NCBI RefSeq assembly: GCF_000718095.1
Contig: NZ_JOEI01000005.1
Location: 124,001-188,000 of the forward strand
Direction of reading: 5' to 3'
DNA from: Streptomyces scopuliridis RB72
GTDB taxonomy: Bacteria > Actinomycetota > Actinomycetes > Streptomycetales > Streptomycetaceae
Length of the DNA: 64,000 nucleotides
Under the pieces are notes generated by a model. That model did no database searches. It saw only the letters and a program-made list of their open reading frames with translations, and was not told the DNA's origin. Below are positions 1 to 9,208 of this stretch, piece by piece; position 1 is the stretch's first letter, and every line of letters begins with the position of its first letter. Position numbers and translations under genes: made by a program.

Positions 1-1
1 C

Positions 2-541
2 GATCTGCTGCTGCTGGCCCGTATCGACGCCGGCCGGGCCCTGGACCGCGGGCCCGTGGACCTCACGCGGCTGGTGCTCGATGCCACGGACGACGCGCGG
101 GCCGCGGGACCCGGCCACCGGTGGCTGCTCGATCTGCCGGAGGAGGCCGTGACCATGACGGGCGACGAGCACCGTCTGCACCAGGCCGTCGGCAACCTCC
201 TCGCCAACGCCCGCTCGCACACGCCGGCCGGTACGCGGGTCACCGTACGGCTGGCGGCCGACGAGGACGGCATCCGGCTGAGCGTGGCGGACGACGGCCC
301 CGGCATCCCCGAAGAGCTCCAGCAAGAGATCTTCGGCCGTTTCGTCCGCGCGGACATCAGCCGCTCGCGGGCGGCGGGCAGCACGGGGCTGGGGCTCGCC
401 ATCGTGTACGCGGTGGTCTCCGCGCACGGCGGCACGGTCGGCGTGGAGAGCGCCCCCGGACGCACCGTGTTCACCATGGCGCTCCCCGCGTCGCTCCCCG
501 AAGAAGACCGCGACCCGGAAGACCGTGACGCCGGCGCCTGA
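2..541 (+). CDS. Sensor histidine kinase, C-terminal part (5' end outside window)
   Basis: The frame is open from the first bases, so this is the 3' end of a longer gene. The visible part holds the end of a dimerisation helix ([13 protein letters not shown]) and a complete HATPase_c domain: N box around [15 protein letters not shown]1 box DDGPGIP, F box IFGRFVR and G2 box [10 protein letters not shown]. It would bind ATP and phosphorylate a conserved His that lies upstream of the window. Its cognate regulator is probably also upstream. The DevR-like regulator downstream has its own convergent GAF kinase, so pairing with that regulator is not assumed. The acidic C-terminal tail is typical of streptomycete kinases. 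Confidence 0.9.
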   Translation, partial: DLLLLARIDAGRALDRGPVDLTRLVLDATDDARAAGPGHRWLLDLPEEAVTMTGDEHRLHQAVGNLLANARSHTPAGTRVTVRLAADEDGIRLSVADDGPGIPEELQQEIFGRFVRADISRSRAAGSTGLGLAIVYAVVSAHGGTVGVESAPGRTVFTMALPASLPEEDRDPEDRDAGA

Positions 542-731
542 CGGGCGGGCGCGATGCCCGGACTCACGCGTCCGGGGCCGGTCGGGGCCGGGGAGCGAGC
601 CCCGAGGGACCTGGACGGCCCATGCGCGGGCCCCGTTCGGCCCTGGTACGCCCACCGGAGCCCGCGCCACGATGGAGGAGTGGCGCCACGATGGAGGGGA
701 CGCGGGCCCCACGACGGCGCGGAGGATGGGC

Positions 732-1445
732 ATGGACGAGGCACGGGACTTCTCGGCTGGCAAGCCGATCCGGGTGTTCCTGCTCGACGATCACGAGGTC
801 GTCCGGCGCGGGGTGCAGGATCTGCTCGACGCGGAGCCGGATATCGAGGTGGTCGGCGACGCGGGCTCGATCGATCACGCCCTGGCCAGGGGCCCGGCGC
901 TCCGGCCGGACGTCGCCGTTCTCGACGTACGGCTGCCGGACGGTGACGGGATCACGGTCTGCCGGGAGCTGCGGTCGCGGATGCCCGGTCTGGCCTGTCT
1001 GATGCTCACGTCGTTCGATGACGACGACGCGCTGCTCGACGCGATCATGGCCGGGGCGGCGGGCTATGTGCTGAAGGAGATCAAGGGGTCGGATCTGGTG
1101 GACGCCGTGCGTACGGTCGCCTCGGGCCGGTCCATGCTCGACCCGGCCACGACGGCCCGGCTGATGAGCAGTCTGCGCGGTGAGGACGCCGAGGAGGAGC
1201 GGCGGGAGCCCGACGCGCTGTCCGGGCTGTCCCCTCGCGAGCGCGAGATCCTCGGGCTGATCGGCGAGGGGCTGACCAACCGGCAGATCGGCGAGCGGCT
1301 CTATCTCTCCGAGAAGACGGTCAAGAACCATATCTCGCGGCTGCTGGCCAAGCTCGGTGTCGAACGGCGTATCCAGGCCGCCGTCCTCGCCACCCAGGCC
1401 GCCCCGCACTCCGCCGGTCCGGGCCACGGCCGCATGAGCCACTGA
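732..1445 (+). CDS. devR: DevR/DosR-like response regulator (NarL/LuxR family)
   Basis: The 237-residue protein has a receiver domain (acid pair DD at about 19-20, phospho-acceptor Asp about 65 in [11 protein letters not shown], Lys about 118 in VLKEIK). A LuxR-type helix-turn-helix follows ([20 protein letters not shown] ... [18 protein letters not shown]). The start at 732 is chosen because GGAGG lies 6 nt upstream; a longer open frame upstream has no support. It is convergent with a DevS-like GAF kinase only 10 nt away, and such pairs act together. Known DosR proteins control hypoxia/NO dormancy genes by binding GGGACNNNNGNCCC palindromes. A matching site lies upstream of the nearby operon that starts at 6083. 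Family assignment is firm; the DevR role is inferred from context. Confidence 0.88.
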   Translation: MDEARDFSAGKPIRVFLLDDHEVVRRGVQDLLDAEPDIEVVGDAGSIDHALARGPALRPDVAVLDVRLPDGDGITVCRELRSRMPGLACLMLTSFDDDDALLDAIMAGAAGYVLKEIKGSDLVDAVRTVASGRSMLDPATTARLMSSLRGEDAEEERREPDALSGLSPREREILGLIGEGLTNRQIGERLYLSEKTVKNHISRLLAKLGVERRIQAAVLATQAAPHSAGPGHGRMSH

Positions 1446-1455
1446 GCCGCCCCGC

Positions 1456-3189
1456 TCAGCAGGGGTCGACGGGCACGGTCCATACGAGGCGCGTACCGCC
1501 ACGGCCACCCGTGCCACGACCAGTGGCTTCGACCGTCATCCGGCCGCCCAGGGTCTCCGCTCTCCCGGCGAGGTTGTCCAGGCCGCTCCGGGGACTGTCC
1601 GGCGCGATACCGACCCCGTTGTCCGAGACGGTCAGGGTCAGCCGGTGATCGCGGACGACGAGGGACACCTCCGCGCCCGTGGCGCGCGCGTGACGTGCGA
1701 CATTGCTCAGCGCCTCGCCCAGGACGGCGACGACGTGGTCGGCGACCGCCGACGGCACATCCGTGTCGATGAGCCCCTCCATGCGCAGCGACGGCGTGAA
1801 GCCGAGGGAGCGTACGGCCTGTTCGACCGCCACGGTGGCGCGGACCCGCAGCCCCTGCCGGGTACGTCCCGTGTCATGGGCGCGGAGACCGAAGATCGTC
1901 GAGCGGATGATCTTGATGGTCTCGTCGAGATCGTCCACGGCGCGCAGCAGCCGCTCGCGCGCCGCCGGATGGTCCACGAACCGCAGGGTGCTCTGCAGGG
2001 TCATGCCGGTGGCGAAGAGCCGCTGAATGGCCAGATCGTGCAGATCACGGGCGATCCGGTCACGATCCTCCAGCAGGGTGAGCTGTTCGGCGGAGCGCCG
2101 TCGCCCGGCGAGTTCCATGGCGAGCGCCGCCTGTCCGGCGAAGGCCAGCAGCGGTGCCGTCTCGGCCTCGGTGAACGGGGCCTTCCCGCGGAGGCGGGCC
2201 AGCAGCAGTACGCCGCGCACATCGTCGCGGGCGACCATCGGCACCGCTACGGCGGGCCCCAGACCGTCCCACCGCGGGGGGCCCGCGGTGATCCTCGGAT
2301 CGGTCTCGACGTCGAGGCTGATCAGTGGCTTCCCGGCGTGCAGAGCGGCTCCCACGAACGAGCCCTTCCGGGGCAGCACCAGTCCGTTGTGCGCGTCGGC
2401 GTCGACTCCGGTGGCGAACGCGATCCGCAGGACGTCCCCGCCCTCGTCGGGCAGCGCCAGCGCCCCCAGATCGACGGAGAGGATACGGCGCGCGTGACCG
2501 ACGATCAGCGGGAGTACCTGTGTCTCGTCCGCCCCGGACAGCAGACTGGCGACGATCTCCGCGTTGGCCTCCAGCCAGCGCTGCCGGTCCCGGGCCTTCT
2601 CGTACAGCCGCGCGTTCTCGATGGCGACCCCGGCGGCCATGGCGAGGGTGGACAGGACGGTCTCGTCCTCGTCGTCGAAGTCCTTGCCGCCCCTCTTCTC
2701 GGTGAGATAGAGGTTGCCGAACACGGTGTCCCGCACTCTGATCGGCACGCCGAGGAACGAGTGCATGGGCGGATGGCTGGCCGGAAACCCGTACGACTCG
2801 GGATGGTCCGAGATCTCCGAGAGCCTCAGGGACTCGGGGTGACGGATGAGCTCGCCGAGGATTCCATGGCCCTCGGGCAGCCGGCCGATGGCGTCCATCT
2901 CGTCCGGTGTGAGGCCGACGGGCAGGAAGCGGGAGAGCGTCATCCCCTCGCCGATGACGCCGAGCGCGCCGTACTCCGCGTCCACGAGCACCACCGCGGC
3001 CTCCACGATGTGCCGCAGCACCTGTGACAGATCCAGCTCACGCCCGACCGAGAGCACGGCTTCGAGCAGGCTCTGCATCGATTGCGGCGTCCCGTGCCGG
3101 ACAGCGTCGAGCTGTGCCTGCAACTCCTCCGGGAGGACGTCCAGCCGTCTGGGGGCACCCTCGCCCCATCTGTTCCCGTCGTCGCCCAC
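1456..3189 (-). CDS. devS: DevS/DosS-like GAF sensor histidine kinase
   Basis: The 577-residue protein has two GAF domains (about 45-195 and 215-360), then a HisKA_3 domain with phospho-acceptor His384 in RIARDLHDLAIQRLFATG, then HATPase_c (SDNGVGIAP, SGLDNLAGRAETLGG). This is the layout of mycobacterial DosS/DosT. In GAF-A the segment FPASHPPMHSFLGVP places His139 where, from memory of the M. tuberculosis sequence, DosS has its haem-proximal His149. A haem-based O2/NO/CO sensor is therefore likely. It would phosphorylate the convergent regulator at 732-1445. No membrane segment is seen, so it should be cytosolic. Confidence 0.88.
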   Translation of the reverse strand: MGDDGNRWGEGAPRRLDVLPEELQAQLDAVRHGTPQSMQSLLEAVLSVGRELDLSQVLRHIVEAAVVLVDAEYGALGVIGEGMTLSRFLPVGLTPDEMDAIGRLPEGHGILGELIRHPESLRLSEISDHPESYGFPASHPPMHSFLGVPIRVRDTVFGNLYLTEKRGGKDFDDEDETVLSTLAMAAGVAIENARLYEKARDRQRWLEANAEIVASLLSGADETQVLPLIVGHARRILSVDLGALALPDEGGDVLRIAFATGVDADAHNGLVLPRKGSFVGAALHAGKPLISLDVETDPRITAGPPRWDGLGPAVAVPMVARDDVRGVLLLARLRGKAPFTEAETAPLLAFAGQAALAMELAGRRRSAEQLTLLEDRDRIARDLHDLAIQRLFATGMTLQSTLRFVDHPAARERLLRAVDDLDETIKIIRSTIFGLRAHDTGRTRQGLRVRATVAVEQAVRSLGFTPSLRMEGLIDTDVPSAVADHVVAVLGEALSNVARHARATGAEVSLVVRDHRLTLTVSDNGVGIAPDSPRSGLDNLAGRAETLGGRMTVEATGRGTGGRGGTRLVWTVPVDPC

Positions 3190-3264
3190 GGTCCCTCCGT
3201 CGCGGCCGGGCTCGGACCGCTGACCAGCCGCACTTCCACCGTAAGCGCTGCGGGGAAGGATGGC

Positions 3265-4008
3265 TCAGACGGAAGGCCGGTGGCCGTGGCGCACCTGGAT
3301 CCGGCGCCCGGTGACCTGCGTGGGGGTGATGACGATCCACAGGCCGCGGTCGCCGCCGGCCCAGGCGGTGGTGTGCGCCAGTTCCTCCAGCCGCCGCACC
3401 CGCTCGGGGTCGGTGACCGACTGTGCCGGGCCGACGACGAGAACGCTCCAGCCCTGGCTGAACGCCTCGTCGATATGGTCCGCCTCGAAGGCGACCTCAT
3501 GGCCTGCGGCCGCCGCCGGCCCGGCGTCCGGAGCGGTCCTGTACGCCACCAGATCACCGTCGACCGTGTAGTTCACCGGAAAGATCGCGGGCTCGCCGTC
3601 CCGCTTCACCGCTACTCTCCCCACCCCGTGGGTGGACAGCAGCGTCCGGGACTCCTCGGTGCTCAGCGTGATCAGCTCGGGGTGGTATCCGGCCGCGCCG
3701 ATTCCGGGCGGGAGATCCGTCGTGGCGCCGGTCAGCTCCGTGACGGTGGTCTCCAGCGCGTCGGCGAGGCGCAGCAGGAAACCGATTCCCGGCGACGCCG
3801 AGTGCTCCTCCAGATACTGGATGTAGCCGGGTGCCGAGCCCGCCCGTACGGCCACGTCCTCGCGCGTCAGCCCCAGTTCCTGCCGCCGTGCCAAGACCCG
3901 CCGGCCCAGGTCCGCGCGGTGCGGGGCCGGGTTCCCGGGCCGGAAACCGTTGTCCGGTGCCCTGTCCGGCGTCGTGTCCCTCGTCCTGCCGGTGGTCCTG
4001 TCCGTCAT
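3265..4008 (-). CDS. XRE helix-turn-helix / pyridoxamine-phosphate-oxidase-like protein
   Basis: The 248-residue protein has an N-terminal XRE HTH (about 33-92, LGRRVLARRQELGLTREDVA) and a C-terminal split-barrel PNPOx-like flavin-binding domain (about 105-235, HGVGRVAVKRDGEPAIFPVN). The start at 4008 has GGGAG about 7 nt upstream and avoids overlap with the next gene; the open frame continues further but with no ribosome site. It is the last gene of a three-gene minus-strand operon with an Rv1733c-like and an Rv0571c-like gene. XRE-PNPOx fusions are common in actinobacteria and PNPOx-type proteins occur in DosR regulons. A redox-responsive or F420/flavin role is inference. Confidence 0.85.
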   Translation of the reverse strand: MTDRTTGRTRDTTPDRAPDNGFRPGNPAPHRADLGRRVLARRQELGLTREDVAVRAGSAPGYIQYLEEHSASPGIGFLLRLADALETTVTELTGATTDLPPGIGAAGYHPELITLSTEESRTLLSTHGVGRVAVKRDGEPAIFPVNYTVDGDLVAYRTAPDAGPAAAAGHEVAFEADHIDEAFSQGWSVLVVGPAQSVTDPERVRRLEELAHTTAWAGGDRGLWIVITPTQVTGRRIQVRHGHRPSV

Positions 4009-4085
4009 GGCGGCTCTCCCGCGGGTCGGTGGTGTTCCTCGTACGCCCCGGCCTGTGGGCACCGGGGGCTCTGCGCGCCGGCGTC

Positions 4086-4709
4086 TCAACGCTCGCTCCG
4101 GTGCGACCACTTGGGCTCGACCTGGGCCCATTCCTTCTCCCACTGCGCGTCGAGCCGGCGGTCGAGCGACCGGTGGAACCCCACCCGCGCGCCGCTCACG
4201 AGTACGGCCGCCGTGCTCGCGGCCACGATCCCGGCGGTCACTCCCGTGATGACGCCCACGGACGAGTTCTCCGGGGGCAGGGTGATCCGGTCCGACCGGT
4301 CCACCCAGATCCGGATGGACGACCCCTTCTTCTGGCCCTCGACGACGACGGTCCTGCCGGTGTGTGTCCCGCTCGCGTCGGTCCAGGTGACCGGCGCGCT
4401 GCCCACCGCGCCTCCCGGGACGGCGCCCGGTACGACATGGCGCGCGTTCGCGGTCAGATGGGCCGTGACCTGGTGCTTCCCCACGTTCTGGGAGTGTGTG
4501 ATCCCTTGGTAATGGTCATAGGTGAAGCTGCCCGCCGCCCATCCCGCGAGCGGCAGGCCGATGATCAGTACGACGATCAGGAGCACGTTGACGAGAACCC
4601 GCAGCCGGTCGGCCGGCCGGCGCAGCGGATTGTGCTTCCTGGCGGCTCGCGCGTGTCCCGGCCCGCGCTTCCGGTGGTTCCTGGGGTTCCGTGGATCCGG
4701 CGTCCGCAT
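4086..4709 (-). CDS. Rv1733c-family two-TM membrane protein
   Basis: The 207-residue protein has a basic N-terminus, a first membrane segment (about 38-60, VLVNVLLIVVLIIGLPLAGW), an extracytoplasmic domain of about 100 residues, and a second membrane segment (about 150-172, VGVITGVTAGIVAASTAAVL). A basic amphipathic cytoplasmic tail ends the protein. This is the layout of M. tuberculosis Rv1733c, a DosR-regulon membrane protein of unknown function. It lies 9 nt downstream of the phosphoribosyltransferase-hydrolase gene and is cotranscribed with it. No catalytic motif is visible. Confidence 0.8.
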   Translation of the reverse strand: MRTPDPRNPRNHRKRGPGHARAARKHNPLRRPADRLRVLVNVLLIVVLIIGLPLAGWAAGSFTYDHYQGITHSQNVGKHQVTAHLTANARHVVPGAVPGGAVGSAPVTWTDASGTHTGRTVVVEGQKKGSSIRIWVDRSDRITLPPENSSVGVITGVTAGIVAASTAAVLVSGARVGFHRSLDRRLDAQWEKEWAQVEPKWSHRSER

Positions 4710-4718
4710 GGTCCGGCC

Positions 4719-6083
4719 TCAATGCCGCGCACGCTGCGCACTCGGGGACAGATGTTCCGTGAGCCATGCACGGGCCAGATCCGCCACGGCTTCGAGAGCG
4801 CCCGGCTCCTCGAAGAGATGGGTCGCCCCGGGCACCACGTCGAGACGGTGCTCGCAGTGCATACGCTCGGCGGCCCGGCGGTTCAGGTCGAGCACCTGCG
4901 TATCGGCGCCGCCCACGATGAGCAGGGTGGGTGCCCGTACGTCGGCGAGCGCGTCTCCGGCCAGGTCGGGACGGCCGCCGCGGCAGACCACGGCCTTGAT
5001 GTCCGCGTGCGGCTCGGCGGCGGACAGGAGCGCGGCCGCCGCGCCCGTACTGGCACCGAAGTAGCAGACCGGCAGGGCGTGTTCGGCTCCCAGCCATGCG
5101 GTGACCAGGGTGAGCCGCCGGGCCAGCAGCGGGATGTCGAAGACATTGGCCCTGTCGCGTTCCTCCTCGGGGGTGAGCAGGTCGAACAGCAGGGTGCCGA
5201 GGCCCGCCCGGTTGAGCCGCTCGGCCACGGACCGGTTACGGGGGCTGTGCCGGCTGCTGCCGCTGCCATGGGCGAAGACCACCACGCCCGGCGCGCCGTC
5301 CGGCAGTGTCAGATTTCCGGGCAGCCCGCGGTCGTCGATGGTCATCTCGACTTCCCGCTCGACGGTCGCTCCGACGGGCTGAACGTCATCCGTGCGGCCG
5401 CCTCCGGCCTCCGTACCCGCCATGGCGCTCCTCGTGGCGCCCCCGGAAGGGGCCAGGCGGTCATTGAGCAGCTCGACCACCTCGGCGTCGCTGGTCTGGG
5501 AGAAGTCCGTGTACCACTGGCCGACCGAACCGAAGTAGTCCGGCGAGTACAGGCACACCACCTCGTCGGCCTCCCCGCTCAGTTCCGCCACCGCTCCGGG
5601 CGGAGCCACGGGCACGGCGAGCACCACCCGGGCCGCACCGCGTGCCCGCGCCACCTCGCAGGCGGCGGACGCGGTGGATCCGGTGGCGATGCCGTCGTCG
5701 ACGATCACCACCGTGCGCCCGGTGAGCGCGGTGGGCGGTCGCTCCGCGCGGTAGGCACGAAGGCGCCCGTCCAGCGCGGTCCGCTCGGTCAGCTCCACCG
5801 CGCCGCGCTCGCGCGGCCCGAGCCGGGCGGCCCGGACCACATCGTCGTTCAGGATGCGGACCCCGCCCTCGCCGATGGCGCCGAACCCGAGCTCGGGCCT
5901 GGAGGGCACTCCGAGCTTGCGGACGGCGATGACGTCGAGCGGCGCATCGAGCACCCGCGCGACCTGGTACGCCACGGGGATCCCGCCACGCGGCAGCCCC
6001 AGCACCACAGGGTCGTCGAGGTGCAGCCGCGCCACTTCCCCGGCGAGCTGTATCCCGGCGGTCGTTCGGTCGGCGAAACGCAT
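4719..6083 (-). CDS. Phosphoribosyltransferase / dienelactone-hydrolase fusion (Rv0571c-like)
   Basis: The N-terminal domain (about 1-215) is a PRTase with the PRPP-binding signature VVIVDDGIATGSTA. After a linker comes an alpha/beta hydrolase (about 245-450) with VVVFAHGSGSSRHSPRN, nucleophile region CYFGASTGAAAA and a late catalytic His in GATHLFEE. The same fusion exists as Rv0571c, which I recall as a DosR-regulon member. The start at 6083 is supported by AGGAGG just upstream. It is the first gene of the operon 6083-3265 and a DosR-type palindrome lies 61-74 nt upstream. The biochemical role is unknown; a nucleotide or ester substrate is possible. Confidence 0.85.
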   Translation of the reverse strand: MRFADRTTAGIQLAGEVARLHLDDPVVLGLPRGGIPVAYQVARVLDAPLDVIAVRKLGVPSRPELGFGAIGEGGVRILNDDVVRAARLGPRERGAVELTERTALDGRLRAYRAERPPTALTGRTVVIVDDGIATGSTASAACEVARARGAARVVLAVPVAPPGAVAELSGEADEVVCLYSPDYFGSVGQWYTDFSQTSDAEVVELLNDRLAPSGGATRSAMAGTEAGGGRTDDVQPVGATVEREVEMTIDDRGLPGNLTLPDGAPGVVVFAHGSGSSRHSPRNRSVAERLNRAGLGTLLFDLLTPEEERDRANVFDIPLLARRLTLVTAWLGAEHALPVCYFGASTGAAAALLSAAEPHADIKAVVCRGGRPDLAGDALADVRAPTLLIVGGADTQVLDLNRRAAERMHCEHRLDVVPGATHLFEEPGALEAVADLARAWLTEHLSPSAQRARH

Positions 6084-6143
6084 GCCCGCCTCCTCTCCCG
6101 AAGCCCGCTTCCACCGCACCACGCGGACCATCCACCCCGACAG

Positions 6144-6157
6144 GGGCCAAGAGACCC
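6144..6157. promoter_or_regulatory. Putative DevR/DosR-type operator
   Basis: The sequence GGGCCAAGAGACCC fits the DosR core pattern GGGNCNNNNGNCCC exactly. It lies 61-74 nt upstream of the operon start at 6083, whose genes resemble DosR-regulon members, and about 5 kb from devR/devS. Binding is inference from pattern and context; in GC-rich DNA a single such match can occur by chance. Confidence 0.5.
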
Positions 6158-6320
6158 ATGCGGGTGCCGTCCGGCCCTATCCCCCGGTACGGGCGCCTCG
6201 CCGGGGCGTGAGCGCGGTTGCCGATGGGGAACCGCTCCCCGATGCTCGGACTCAGGGGCGCGCGCGGCGGGCAGGGCCTGGAGACCTGCCGGAGCGAAGC
6301 CGTCATGGAAGCAGGACGCC

Positions 6321-6545
6321 ATGGATGACATGGACGACGTGGATGACGCGGACCGGTTGGCGCGCTACCGCGACAAGCGGCACTTCGACCGCACGGACGA
6401 ACCTTCCGGTGAGGGCGACCGCCCCGGGGACGAGCCGTCGTTCGTCGTCCAGATCCATGACGCGAGCACCACCCACTTCGACTTCCGGCTCGAAGTGGAC
6501 GGCGTACTGAAATCGTGGTCGGAGCCGACCGGAGGCGAGCGGTGA
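6321..6545 (+). pseudogene. Truncated LigD-type 3'-phosphoesterase domain
   Basis: The 74-residue product begins with an acidic leader and contains the first half of the LigD N-terminal phosphoesterase fold: VVQIHDASTTHFDFRLEVDG followed by LKSWSEPTGG. The two His, the Asp and the Arg match the first metal-binding cluster (His42/His48/Asp50/Arg52 in Pseudomonas LigD numbering, from memory). The second half, with the other catalytic His, is missing. The stop overlaps the start of the DNA ligase gene (TGATG), so the two are translated together. It is either a decayed enzyme or a minimal domain retained for coupling. It diverges from the operon at 6083. Confidence 0.7.
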
Positions 6546-7552
6546 TGACCGGCCTCCTGGAGACGCTGCCGGCCGCGGAACGCCGGCGGCTGACCGACGC
6601 GCGGCCGGGCGTCGAGCTGGCGTCCCGGCCGATGCTCGCCACCCTGAGCGACCGCCGGGAGTTCGACGACGCGTGGATCTTCGAGCGCAAGCTCGACGGG
6701 GTCCGGGTACTCGCGGTGCGGGACGCGCGCGGCGTACGCCTGCTGTCGCGCAATGGCGTACGGCTGAACAGCACCTACCCGGAGATCGTGGACGCCCTCG
6801 CCGCGCAGGATCGCGCCGACTTCACCGTGGACGGCGAGATCGTCGCCTTCGCGGACGGCCGTACCGACTTCGCCCTGCTCCAGAGGCGGCTGGGGATCTC
6901 CGACGCCCGTCGGGCCCGTGCCACCGGCGTCGCCGTCACCTACTGTCTCTTCGATCTCCTGCGGCTCGACGGCACCGATGTGACCGCGCTCCCCCTGCGC
7001 TCACGTAAATCCCTGCTCCGCAGAGCCCTGGTCCACCGGCCCCCGCTGCGGTTCATCACACACCGCAACCACGGCGGGCAGGAGTTGCTGGACGAGGCGT
7101 GCGCTCGCGGCTGGGAGGGGCTGATCGCCAAACGGGCCGCCGGCCGCTACCAGCCCCGACGGTCCCCCGACTGGCTGAAGCTCAAATGCCTGCGCGCGCA
7201 GGAGTTCGTCATCGGCGGCTTCACGGAACCGTCCGGCTCGCGTATCGGCTTCGGGGCGCTGCTCCTCGGGTACTACGAGGGCGGTCAGCTGCGCTACGCG
7301 GGCAAGGCCGGTACGGGGTACGACCAGCGAACCCTGCGGGATCTGCGCCACCGGCTCGATGAACTGGCCCTGGAACACTCGCCGTTCGCCACCCCGGTCC
7401 GTGAACGCGCCCCGCACTGGGCGCGCCCCCGGCTCGTCGCCGAGATCGAGTTCACGGAATGGACGCGGGACGGGCTGCTGCGCCACCCCCGGTTCCGCGG
7501 AGTGCGCGACGACAAGGATCCGGCCGAGGTGGTACGGGAACGAGCCGCCTGA
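6545..7552 (+). CDS. ATP-dependent DNA ligase (LigD-type ligase domain)
   Basis: The 335-residue protein matches the stand-alone ligase module of bacterial NHEJ LigD. It has the nucleotidyl-transfer motif FERKLDGVR (Lys49), motif III YCLFDLLRLDG, motif IV EGLIAKR, motif V DWLKLKC, and an OB-fold from about residue 220 (EFVIGGFTEPSGSRIGFGAL). It joins nicks or double-strand ends using ATP. The start overlaps the stop of the truncated phosphoesterase piece, as in split LigD operons. No Ku or polymerase domain gene is in the window, so any NHEJ partner must be elsewhere. Confidence 0.92.
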   Translation: MTGLLETLPAAERRRLTDARPGVELASRPMLATLSDRREFDDAWIFERKLDGVRVLAVRDARGVRLLSRNGVRLNSTYPEIVDALAAQDRADFTVDGEIVAFADGRTDFALLQRRLGISDARRARATGVAVTYCLFDLLRLDGTDVTALPLRSRKSLLRRALVHRPPLRFITHRNHGGQELLDEACARGWEGLIAKRAAGRYQPRRSPDWLKLKCLRAQEFVIGGFTEPSGSRIGFGALLLGYYEGGQLRYAGKAGTGYDQRTLRDLRHRLDELALEHSPFATPVRERAPHWARPRLVAEIEFTEWTRDGLLRHPRFRGVRDDKDPAEVVRERAA

Positions 7553-7602
7553 CCGGTGACGACACGCATGCGCCCTGTCCGCCTCGCCCCTCACGCCCCC
7601 GG

Positions 7603-9057
7603 TCACTTCACCGTCGACAGGGGCGTCGCGATGTCCTCCAGCGACCGGCCCTCGGCCCGTACCGCGAGGAACGCCGCCACCAGTCCCGCCGCGCACATGA
7701 GTCCGGCGCCGATCCGGAAGGCGAGCGCCGTGTCCCCGACCACCCCGGACGCCGTGAGGTCCGCGAAAACCAGCGGGCCGCTGATGCCACCCGCCGCCGT
7801 CCCGAGCGCGTAGAAGAACGCGATCGCCATGGCGCGAGTCTCCATCGGGAAGATCTCGGAGACCGTGAGATACGCGCTGCTGGCGCCCGCCGACGCGAAG
7901 AAGAGCACCACGCACCAGCACGCGGTGAGTGTCGTGGCCGTCAGGGAGCCGCGGTCGAAGAGCCAGGCGGTGGCGAAGAGCAGAACGCCCGACAGCAGAT
8001 AGGTGCCGGAGATCATGATCCGGCGGCCGACGGTGTCGAAGAGCCTGCCGAGCAGCAGCGGGCCGACGAAGTTGCCGGCGGCGATGACCGCGAAGTAGTA
8101 GCCCGTGTGTCCGGTCCCGACGCCGAAGAACGTCGTCAGGATCGCGCCGAACCCGAAGGTGATCGCGTTGTAGAGGAACGCCTGCCCGATGAAGAGCGAC
8201 AGGCTCAGCACCGCCCGCTTGGGGTACCGGCGGAAGACCGTCCTGGCGATGAGGCCGAAGCCGATGCTCTTGCGCTCATGGATCGTGATCTCACCGGCGG
8301 GCGGCGGGAGTTTCCCGTGTTTCTCCGCCTCGATGCTCCGTTCGACGGAATCGACCAGCTTCTCCGCCTCCTCGCCGTACCCGTGGATGAGCTGCCAGCG
8401 GGGGCTCTCCGGTACGTGCCGTCGTACGAGGAGGATGACCAGGCCGAGGACGAAGCCGAGCCCGAAGGCGAGGCGCCACCCCAGGTTCTCGGGGAAGAGT
8501 TCGGTGTTCAGCATGAGAATGGAGAGCAGTGAACCGCCCACGGCGCCCAGCCAGTAGCTGCCGTTGATGATCAGGTCGACACGTCCCCGGTACGCGGACG
8601 GGATCAGCTCGTCGATGGCCGAGTTGATGGCCGCGTACTCGCCGCCGATACCGAATCCGGTGAGGAAGCGGAAGACGAAGAACCACCAGACGTCGAAGGA
8701 CAGCGCGGTCATCGCGGTCGCGCCGAGGTAGACCGCGAGGGTCACCATGAACAGCCTCTTGCGGCCGTAGCGGTCGGTGAGCCGGCCGAAGAACAGCGCG
8801 CCCGCGCACGCGCCCGCCACGTACAGAGCGGCGGATACGCCCGTGACCTGCGCCGATGTAATCGCCAGACCGCTGCCCGGCTCGGACAGACGCCCGGCGA
8901 TATTGCCGACGATCGTGACTTCGAGGCCGTCGAGAATCCAGACCGTGCCGAGACCGACGACGATCAACCAGTGCCAGCGCGACCAGGGCAGCCGGTCGAG
9001 CCGTGCCGGTACGGCCGTGGTGAGGGTGCCCGGCTCCGATGCGGCAGGCGGCGTCAT
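7603..9057 (-). CDS. MFS transporter, sugar-porter/aromatic-acid type
   Basis: The 484-residue protein has 12 predicted membrane segments. It carries the MFS signature [13 protein letters not shown] between TM2 and TM3, [15 protein letters not shown] in TM4, PESPRW after TM6, and a second [10 protein letters not shown] after TM8. Start 9057 has GGAGG 5 nt upstream. It would move a small solute across the cytoplasmic membrane by proton coupling; the substrate cannot be told. Neighbours (DNA ligase, APH-type kinase) give no pathway clue. Confidence 0.9.
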   Translation of the reverse strand: MTPPAASEPGTLTTAVPARLDRLPWSRWHWLIVVGLGTVWILDGLEVTIVGNIAGRLSEPGSGLAITSAQVTGVSAALYVAGACAGALFFGRLTDRYGRKRLFMVTLAVYLGATAMTALSFDVWWFFVFRFLTGFGIGGEYAAINSAIDELIPSAYRGRVDLIINGSYWLGAVGGSLLSILMLNTELFPENLGWRLAFGLGFVLGLVILLVRRHVPESPRWQLIHGYGEEAEKLVDSVERSIEAEKHGKLPPPAGEITIHERKSIGFGLIARTVFRRYPKRAVLSLSLFIGQAFLYNAITFGFGAILTTFFGVGTGHTGYYFAVIAAGNFVGPLLLGRLFDTVGRRIMISGTYLLSGVLLFATAWLFDRGSLTATTLTACWCVVLFFASAGASSAYLTVSEIFPMETRAMAIAFFYALGTAAGGISGPLVFADLTASGVVGDTALAFRIGAGLMCAAGLVAAFLAVRAEGRSLEDIATPLSTVK

Positions 9058-9163
9058 CGATTCCTCCCGCCGTCGCGTACGTCCGTGCACCCGTACGTAC
9101 CGTCGCGTACGTCGCGCTCGGCCACTGGTCGCACTGAACCACTATCCGACGGCTGTCCCCGTC

Positions 9164-9208
9164 GCGCCGGTTCTATCCGCGCCGGTTCTCTCCGCGCCGG
9201 TTCTCTCC
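9164..9208. repeat. 15-bp tandem repeat, three copies
   Basis: The unit GCGCCGGTTCTCTCC occurs three times head-to-tail, with one mismatch in the first copy. Copies 2 and 3 encode the C-terminal repeat ENRRG-ENRRG of the kinase gene on the minus strand; copy 1 contains its stop. Slippage would change the tail length by five residues without a frameshift. Confidence 0.85.

Noticed and set aside
3831..6545. Very long plus-strand open frame opposite the Rv0571c-like operon
   Set aside because: Only the last 74 codons (LigD fragment) show family sequence. The rest is a low-complexity shadow of real minus-strand genes, common in 70% GC DNA.
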